Shown here one piece after another: positions 5,105-10,043 of a DNA stretch of 10,043 nucleotides. This stretch comes from Candidatus Hydrogenedentota bacterium (lineage in GTDB: Bacteria; Hydrogenedentota; Hydrogenedentia; Hydrogenedentales; SLHB01). Each line of letters opens with the position of its first letter. Position 1 is the stretch's first letter. The notes under the pieces were generated by a model. That model saw only the letters and a program-made list of their open reading frames with translations, ran no database searches and was not told the DNA's origin. The translations under genes were made by a program, and so were the position numbers. The stretch lies in contig PWNM01000167.1 in NCBI GenBank assembly GCA_003557825.1, forward strand, positions 1 through 10,043. The letters run 5' to 3'.

Positions 5105-7204
5105 TTATTGTGCGCGACGCTTCAGCACGGTTGTGGCCAATACGGCCGAGATGCCCAGCATCAATGCAATCAACAACGCCAGGGTGCGGGCATCGCTCGC
5201 GGGAACGGCTTCGAGATCGGGCCAGGTGGCGGGATCGTTCGGATCGACGCCGTCGTTAAAGGCCCGACGGATCGTATACCCGCTTTCGGGATCCAGGACC
5301 GTACCGCCAAAGGTCGGATCCAACGCTTTGTCGACCCAATCGTCGAAGTTTTGCTCGATCCACCAATCGGGCACGCCGTCGCCGCTCGAATCGGCGGAAA
5401 AGGGATCCAGACCAAGGTCGGTCTTTTGCTGATAGGTCCAACCGTCGCCGCTGTAGCTGGTATCGGGATCGAGATCCAGGGTCAGGAAGCTCAGGTCACC
5501 GTGGTTCTCGAAGGGGTTCTCCCCTTGCCTGCCGCTGGACAACACAAACGCGTTGAACTCGCCCGGCTCATCCCGGTCCACGACCGCGAACAAAGCCCGG
5601 AGTTGCGCGCCGGCTTCGATGGTGGGAAGGGCAATGTTGAAGTCCTCCCACGGGAACCGTACCTCGAGAATATAACCGGTATCCGTTAGCGCCCAATCAC
5701 CGGTGATATTGGCATCACCCCAGTCGACATCGCCGCCACCGGGGTTGTTCTCCCACTCGATACCGCCATCGGGATGCATCATGATATCGCTCAGGGAACC
5801 GGCTTCGCGCGCGACGGCGTTGGCCTGAGCGAGTACAATTTGGATCATCTCACTCTCGGGACCCCAGAACTCATCCGAGATCATGACGACATCATCGGTC
5901 ACATCCAATGCGATGTAGAGGGCGTCATCGTCCCAAGAGGCGTAGATGTCGAAGCTGCAATCCTCGGGATCGACGGTCGGGTTAGCGCCGCCCCAATCCA
6001 CGTTGACGCTATTATCCGTCGTGATCGTCACCGGAGCGCCGGGATACTGCTCGGCATCGATGACGCCATTCATGATGGGCGTTGTGATGGCCCGCATGGC
6101 CGTGACGGGGTTGTCGACAGGGCCCTCGGGAGCCTCGGTCATATGGAAGTTATCGACAATGATCCAAGCAAACCCTGCTGCATCGTCGCCGTCCACGGCC
6201 TCGATATAGACTGATTCACCAACATAATCGCTAAGATCAATCTGACCGCCTGCAAAAGCGTCTTGATTGGGCGGGGCCACAGGACCTCCGATAACCTCAT
6301 CATCGGAGACTCGTTTTACATGCACGAAATTCACCCCTTTGGGGGCAGTGTCATCGGGCCAACCATCCCAGCCGCCTATCAAAAAGCTCAACACGGGCTG
6401 CTCTGCATCCACGGTAAACGCAGCTGACGTCAATGTGCCTGTTGCGGTCTCCCCTTGGGCAAAGGTACCGGCATAGTATTCCCCTTCTTTGCCTGCGCCT
6501 ACGGGGTCGGTGGAGGTAGCAATCGCCCACGCGTTGCCGTATGTTCTCCAACCGGTTAGATCGCCCGTTTCAAAATCACCATTGGTGAATTCGCCTTCCG
6601 CTGGCCCCGTCGGCGGTGGCGTCGTATCCCTCCAATGGAACGAATCCACGGCCACCCAGCCACTACCATCTGGGTCCCCGTCATTGTTCTCATCGTGAAT
6701 TTCCAAATAGAGCTCTTCGCCAGCGTAAGCGTTTAATGACGCAAAACTCTGCTCCTGAAAAGATGCCGCTGTATTCGGAACTTGTGCCGTGGCAATGATT
6801 GAATCGTCAGAGGCCAGTCGCAGCTCGACCCGGTGCCATTCATTGGCCCAGCCCGCGATGAGAAAATCGATTACATCATCGCCATCGGGGAGATCCACTG
6901 GGACTGTGAATGTTGTGGATCGCAACACTCCGACACGGAATTCTTCATTTGTGGTATCCGGGCCTACCGATGTCGCACAGTATTCCCCTTCGTGGATGTC
7001 GCCCCATGGGGTTGTGCTATCAGGGATGTCCTCCCATGCGGTTCCAGAAACAATGGTCCAATTTGTTTGGTCCCCCATTTCGAAGTCGCTGTTGTCAAAA
7101 AGCAGGTCCTGTGCTTGAGCAGGGATAAAGCCCAAACAGATCACCAGACCCAGAACAACCGCAAAATGTCTTGCACATGTCATTTTTGGTTCTCCTCGTT
7201 TCAT
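5105..7204 (-). CDS. Secreted three-domain CBM9-like protein with C-terminal sorting tail (699 residues)
   Basis: The largest paralogue. The ATG at 7204 is chosen because GAGGAG lies 7 bases before it; an in-frame ATG at 7183 has an equally good GAGGAG 8 bases before it and is a real alternative. An ATG at 7219 has no ribosome site. The signal peptide is hydrophobic (FAVVLGLVICLGF) and ends AQA. Residues about 32-192 and 205-355 are two related beta-sandwich domains: each starts with an NxDFExGD...W motif and ends with VDSFHW or VDNFHM, typical of galactose-binding-like CBMs. Residues about 368-577 are CBM9-like (IMNGVIDAEQYPGAP, ASWDDDALYIALDVTDD, YILEVRFPWEDF). Residues 580-615 hold SYSGDGWTYQQK and DSSGDGVPDWW, probably calcium binding. 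Residues 667-699 are the tail: PASDARTLALL, a hydrophobic helix, KRRAQ. The module after CBM9 is almost the same as in the two downstream paralogues, while CBM9 itself is more divergent. No catalytic residues are recognised. Confidence 0.85.
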   Translation of the reverse strand: MKRGEPKMTCARHFAVVLGLVICLGFIPAQAQDLLFDNSDFEMGDQTNWTIVSGTAWEDIPDSTTPWGDIHEGEYCATSVGPDTTNEEFRVGVLRSTTFTVPVDLPDGDDVIDFLIAGWANEWHRVELRLASDDSIIATAQVPNTAASFQEQSFASLNAYAGEELYLEIHDENNDGDPDGSGWVAVDSFHWRDTTPPPTGPAEGEFTNGDFETGDLTGWRTYGNAWAIATSTDPVGAGKEGEYYAGTFAQGETATGTLTSAAFTVDAEQPVLSFLIGGWDGWPDDTAPKGVNFVHVKRVSDDEVIGGPVAPPNQDAFAGGQIDLSDYVGESVYIEAVDGDDAAGFAWIIVDNFHMTEAPEGPVDNPVTAMRAITTPIMNGVIDAEQYPGAPVTITTDNSVNVDWGGANPTVDPEDCSFDIYASWDDDALYIALDVTDDVVMISDEFWGPESEMIQIVLAQANAVAREAGSLSDIMMHPDGGIEWENNPGGGDVDWGDANITGDWALTDTGYILEVRFPWEDFNIALPTIEAGAQLRALFAVVDRDEPGEFNAFVLSSGRQGENPFENHGDLSFLTLDLDPDTSYSGDGWTYQQKTDLGLDPFSADSSGDGVPDWWIEQNFDDWVDKALDPTFGGTVLDPESGYTIRRAFNDGVDPNDPATWPDLEAVPASDARTLALLIALMLGISAVLATTVLKRRAQ

Positions 7205-7217
7205 TTTTGCGCTCCTC
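7192..7217 (-). promoter_or_regulatory. Two consecutive ribosome binding sites before alternative starts
   Basis: On the minus strand GAGGAG occurs at 7212-7217 and again at 7192-7197, each 7-8 bases before an in-frame ATG (7204 and 7183) and each followed by a run of A before the ATG. The two starts differ by 7 residues, both ahead of the signal-peptide hydrophobic core, so either gives an exported protein. Confidence 0.6.
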
Positions 7218-7219
7218 AT

Positions 7220-7580
7220 TGATTTGACCGGCGAGCCGACCTATTCAGCACGCCGTACTCACAACCCATAAGTGACCCAACAGCTTACTCTACGTACAGT
7301 ACCAGGTAAACTTTGCACCACTTTGTATGATGCTGCTTGGCCCCGTCCGCCGCATCCTGTTGTCCCTACGCCAGGACATCCTTAACTTACCGACGTAGTA
7401 TGGCACATGGCTCCGGTAAAAAAAATGAGCGGAATTGCTATTTTTTGTGTAGAATTGCGGTGTGATTGCAGCATATTACGAGTATAAAAACGGCTTTTTT
7501 GTGCATCGATTCCTCCTTATGGTACGTTTACCTCTCCTAACACGCCATAGATCATTCCTCCAACCTATGAAAGGATTATC
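7220..7580. other. Divergent intergenic region between the 699-residue CBM9 gene and the aldo/keto reductase gene
   Basis: This 361-base stretch has no convincing gene and should hold both divergent promoters. For the minus strand a weak pair is TTTACC (7305-7310), 17 bases, TAAGCT (7282-7287). For the plus strand a good -10, TAGAAT (7450-7455), has no matching -35. The stretch 7418-7500 is AT-rich with several A and T runs. The TTGACAATTA block of the other two paralogues is not seen here. Confidence 0.5.
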
Positions 7581-8702
7581 ATGCGATATACAAAACTTGG
7601 CAATACCGGCCTTGAGGTATCCAAACTGGGATTTGGCGCCATGCGCCTGCCCATGATCGGCGAAGGACCTGACGCCAAGGTGAACGACGAGTTGGCTGTT
7701 CCGATGATTCATCGCGGCTTCGAGTTGGGCATCAACTACATCGACACGGCGGTGATGTACTGCAACCACGACGGCCAGCGCGCCGTCGGCAAGGCCCTCA
7801 AAGGTTGGCGCGATAAAGTAATCGTTTCGACGAAGAACCATTACACGGGCGAAGACGAAGACGAGTGGTGGCAAAACCTCGAGGATAGCTTGCGCCTGCT
7901 TGATGTCGAATCTATCGATGTCTACAACCACCACGGGATGAATGAGAAGAACTTTTTCGAGCAGGTCCTGCCCCGGGTCAGCAAGTGGATGATGAAAGCC
8001 AAGGATCAAGGACTGGTCCGGCATGTCTGCATTTCGTTCCATGACGGCAACGAGGCTCTGAAAAAGATCGTGGATGCCGAATACGCCGAAGCCATCACGC
8101 TCCAGTACAACATTTTGGACCGACAGCTTGAAGAAGGCATCGCCTATGCCCATGAGAAGGGTGTTGGCATTGTGGTCATGGGGCCGGTCGGCGGCGGCCG
8201 CCTGGGCGAGCCCAGTGAAATCCTGGCCAATATGGTCGAGGGCGTCAAGCGGGTTCCCGAGTTGGCGCTCCGGTTTGTTCTGGCCAATCCAAACGTCGAT
8301 ATTTGCTTGTCCGGATTGGACACCATCGAGCATGTCGAGGAGAACTGCGCCATCGCATCGGACTCCGTCAGCCTGACCGAAGACGACAAGGCCGCTATCG
8401 ACAAACACCTCGAACGCCTGAAGACCATGGCCGAGCTCTATTGCACTGGATGCGGCTATTGCGTCCCCTGTGCTCAAGGGGTCAACATTCCCCATATTTT
8501 CGGACTGTACAATCTGGGTCGGGTCTATGGGATTTGGGACCGACCGCGCCGGATGTACAAGCGCATGTTGGAGGAGCAACGGGAAAACAACCAACCGTAT
8601 ACCGCTTGTACCGATTGCGGTAAGTGCGAGGAGAAGTGCCCGCAAAATATCCAAATTCGCAAGCAACTCAAAGAGGCCCACGAGGCGTTGACCGCCGCTT
8701 AG
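7581..8702 (+). CDS. Aldo/keto reductase with C-terminal 4Fe-4S domain
   Basis: A complete 373-residue protein; AAAGGA about 6 bases before the ATG supports the start. Residues 1-275 are an aldo/keto reductase TIM barrel beginning YTKLGNTGLEVSKLGFGAMRLP. The expected catalytic tetrad is present: Asp55, Tyr60, Lys85 and a histidine at 117-118 (VYNHHG). The barrel should bind NADP(H). The C-terminus carries two cysteine clusters: C288-x2-C291-x2-C294-x2-C297 and C343-x2-C346-x2-C349-x3-C353-P, the latter a classic 4Fe-4S ferredoxin motif. This matches the family of predicted oxidoreductases with an iron-sulfur tail (COG1453 type). The physiological substrate of the family is mostly undefined; electron transfer between NAD(P)H and a small carbonyl compound is the general expectation. 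No signal peptide, so cytoplasmic. It is transcribed away from the surface-protein cluster, and the spacing gives no sign of an operon with it. Confidence 0.93.
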   Translation: MRYTKLGNTGLEVSKLGFGAMRLPMIGEGPDAKVNDELAVPMIHRGFELGINYIDTAVMYCNHDGQRAVGKALKGWRDKVIVSTKNHYTGEDEDEWWQNLEDSLRLLDVESIDVYNHHGMNEKNFFEQVLPRVSKWMMKAKDQGLVRHVCISFHDGNEALKKIVDAEYAEAITLQYNILDRQLEEGIAYAHEKGVGIVVMGPVGGGRLGEPSEILANMVEGVKRVPELALRFVLANPNVDICLSGLDTIEHVEENCAIASDSVSLTEDDKAAIDKHLERLKTMAELYCTGCGYCVPCAQGVNIPHIFGLYNLGRVYGIWDRPRRMYKRMLEEQRENNQPYTACTDCGKCEEKCPQNIQIRKQLKEAHEALTAA

Positions 8703-10043
8703 TGTTCTGTCAAGGCGCCCATTGGTTCGACAGGGCGGTAGCCTCGCGCCACCCGGGCGCCCTTGATACGAAAAGCGCCTTCTTCAGGACGTACGGTGAT
8801 CCCTCCGTGGTAATCCGTCCGAAATAATGGGATGCCGCGGTCCTGATGACGCTCTTGGACGGCAGCGTCGATGCCGCCGTAGCTTGTCGAAGCGACCGAT
8901 ACGACCGGTTGTACGGCCTCCAGGAATGCAGCCGTGCTGGACGTATTCGATCCGTGATGGGGCGTCTTGAGGAGCGGCGCACGGCAATCCAGTTGGGCCA
9001 ATACCCGCTCCGCTTCTCGCTCGACATCGCCCGGCAACAGTCCGACCAACCCCTCGAAATGGACCCGGGCTACCACGGAGGCATTGTTCAGCCCCATGTG
9101 CTCGGGCCATGGATTCGGTGGATGGAGAAACTCGACACGTGCGCCCATCAAAGCCAGCATATCCCCGCGGACGACTCGTCGTACTGGAATGTCACGCTCG
9201 GCACATAGGGCCAGGAAGTCATTTTCGAGAGCGGTATCGAATGGGATGCCGCCCAGTATGACCTCCCCCACGGGCATGTTTTCGACAATATGAAAGGCCC
9301 CGCCGATGTGGTCGCGATGGGGGTGGGTAATGATCAGATAGTCCAACCGCCGGACACCGCTGGCCAGCAGAAACGGCTCGACGACCCGCGCTCCTTGATC
9401 GACAAAAGGCATGCGATCGCCCGCATCAATCAATACGGTAGCGCCATACCGGGTCCGAATGAAAGTGGCGTCGCCATGGCCCACATCGAGAAACACCACC
9501 TCCGGCGTATACCGAAGGGGCGTCCAGGCGACTATGGCGATAATCAGCAATGCCGCTGCCCCCGACAGACATCGCTGCGGATGGATACGCTTCACCGCAA
9601 ACCCCAGTAACATAGCCGCGCCCCAAAAAGCCGCCATGGCAAATATGGTGGGAGCGGTGAGCCGCAGCACGGCGTGATCCGTTTCTGCCGCATAGCCTGA
9701 AACGATACGGATAAGGTAGACCACCGGCGCCAAGGCATGGCCGAACAACCCCGCGACCGATATCGAAATCCAGGAACACAGCGAAGTGAGGAAGGCAAAC
9801 CAAAGGGCCACCGACAACAAGGGGACCACGATCAGGTTGGTGAGGGGCGCGAGCAACGGAAGGATGCCGAAATGCTGTGCGGCCAAGGGCAACGGCAGAA
9901 TCTGAACGGCCAGGGTGGCGCTGCCCCCTTCGCGAATGGCCTGCGGAAAAAAGAACAGCCCCCGGGCAAAGGCTTCGTGAAAGATCAGAATCGAGGACAC
10001 GCTTAGGAACGAGAGCTGAAACCCAAGGTCAAACAGCGCGCTG
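8699..10043 (-). CDS. comEC: ComEC/Rec2-family DNA uptake protein, C-terminal part
   Basis: The frame is open to the right edge and enters mid-protein; the first residues in the window (LFDLGFQLSFLS) are the typical interior motif of the ComEC competence domain, so the GTG at 10000 is not the true start. About 447 residues are visible. The first 175 hold several membrane helices, with LPLPLAAQHFGILPLLAPLTN typical of the family. Residues about 180-430 are a metallo-beta-lactamase-fold domain: VVFLDVGHGDA, LIDAGD, the metal motif THPHRDHIGG, LPGD and PHHGSNTSS. ComEC forms the inner-membrane channel through which single-stranded DNA enters during transformation, and the periplasmic metallo domain may degrade one strand. 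The family usually has VGQGD where this protein has VGHGD. Its stop overlaps the aldo/keto reductase stop by 4 bases in convergent orientation. Whether the cell is competent cannot be judged from this gene, since many non-competent bacteria keep it. Confidence 0.93.
   Translation of the reverse strand, partial: SALFDLGFQLSFLSVSSILIFHEAFARGLFFFPQAIREGGSATLAVQILPLPLAAQHFGILPLLAPLTNLIVVPLLSVALWFAFLTSLCSWISISVAGLFGHALAPVVYLIRIVSGYAAETDHAVLRLTAPTIFAMAAFWGAAMLLGFAVKRIHPQRCLSGAAALLIIAIVAWTPLRYTPEVVFLDVGHGDATFIRTRYGATVLIDAGDRMPFVDQGARVVEPFLLASGVRRLDYLIITHPHRDHIGGAFHIVENMPVGEVILGGIPFDTALENDFLALCAERDIPVRRVVRGDMLALMGARVEFLHPPNPWPEHMGLNNASVVARVHFEGLVGLLPGDVEREAERVLAQLDCRAPLLKTPHHGSNTSSTAAFLEAVQPVVSVASTSYGGIDAAVQERHQDRGIPLFRTDYHGGITVRPEEGAFRIKGARVARGYRPVEPMGALTEH

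Noticed and set aside
7220..7240. A CCGGTCAAAT sequence (minus strand) in the leader of the 699-residue gene, resembling the hairpin arms.
   Set aside because: Only seven bases of the arm core (CCGGTCA) match and there is no paired arm nearby; probably chance.
7476..8681. A 401-codon open frame on the minus strand, antisense to the aldo/keto reductase.
   Set aside because: The plus strand carries a full aldo/keto reductase with all family motifs; the antisense translation has no family resemblance.
8699..10000. Treating the GTG at 10000 as the start of comEC.
   Set aside because: The frame remains open upstream and encodes LFDLGFQLSF, an internal ComEC motif, so the gene continues past the right edge.

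Overview
The window looks like chromosomal DNA of a moderately GC-rich Gram-negative bacterium that secretes many large proteins. The gene types are secreted beta-sandwich proteins with an exosortase/IPTL-like C-terminal tail, a LamG protein with a twin-arginine leader, an iron-sulfur aldo/keto reductase and ComEC. This mix recalls Planctomycetes, Verrucomicrobia/Lentisphaerae or Hydrogenedentota, but no marker gene is present, so the placement is an inference from gene style only. I see no IS element, tRNA, rRNA, CRISPR array or phage gene.

Layout. On the minus strand, read from right to left: a 699-residue protein (5105-7204), a 542-residue protein (3100-4728), a 395-residue protein (1529-2716), and the N-terminal part of a LamG protein that runs off the left edge (1-1316). 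The first three are paralogues. Each has a signal peptide, a CBM9-like domain, a short Asp/Gly-rich (probably calcium-binding) segment, and a near-identical tail of about 33 residues made of a P-x-S motif, a hydrophobic helix and KRRxQ. They differ in how many extra beta-sandwich domains precede CBM9: none, one or two. On the plus strand a 373-residue aldo/keto reductase with C-terminal 4Fe-4S motifs (7581-8702) diverges from this cluster. It converges tail to tail, with a 4-base overlap, on the C-terminal part of a ComEC/Rec2 protein that enters from the right edge (8699-10043, minus).

The three paralogues look like separate transcription units: each is preceded by 320-380 bases of AT-rich, promoter-like DNA and followed 27-40 bases after its stop by a strong hairpin. 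The three hairpins share nearly the same stem sequence (core CCGGTCAG / CTGACCGG) with different loops. Two of the paralogues also share a TTGACAATTA promoter block with a 17-base spacer and an extended -10. The most interesting content is therefore a small family of co-regulated, C-terminally anchored surface proteins marked at both protein and DNA level by repeated modules. Their ligand is unknown; the CBM9 domain suggests sugar or polymer binding at the cell surface. The anchoring enzyme is not in this window.
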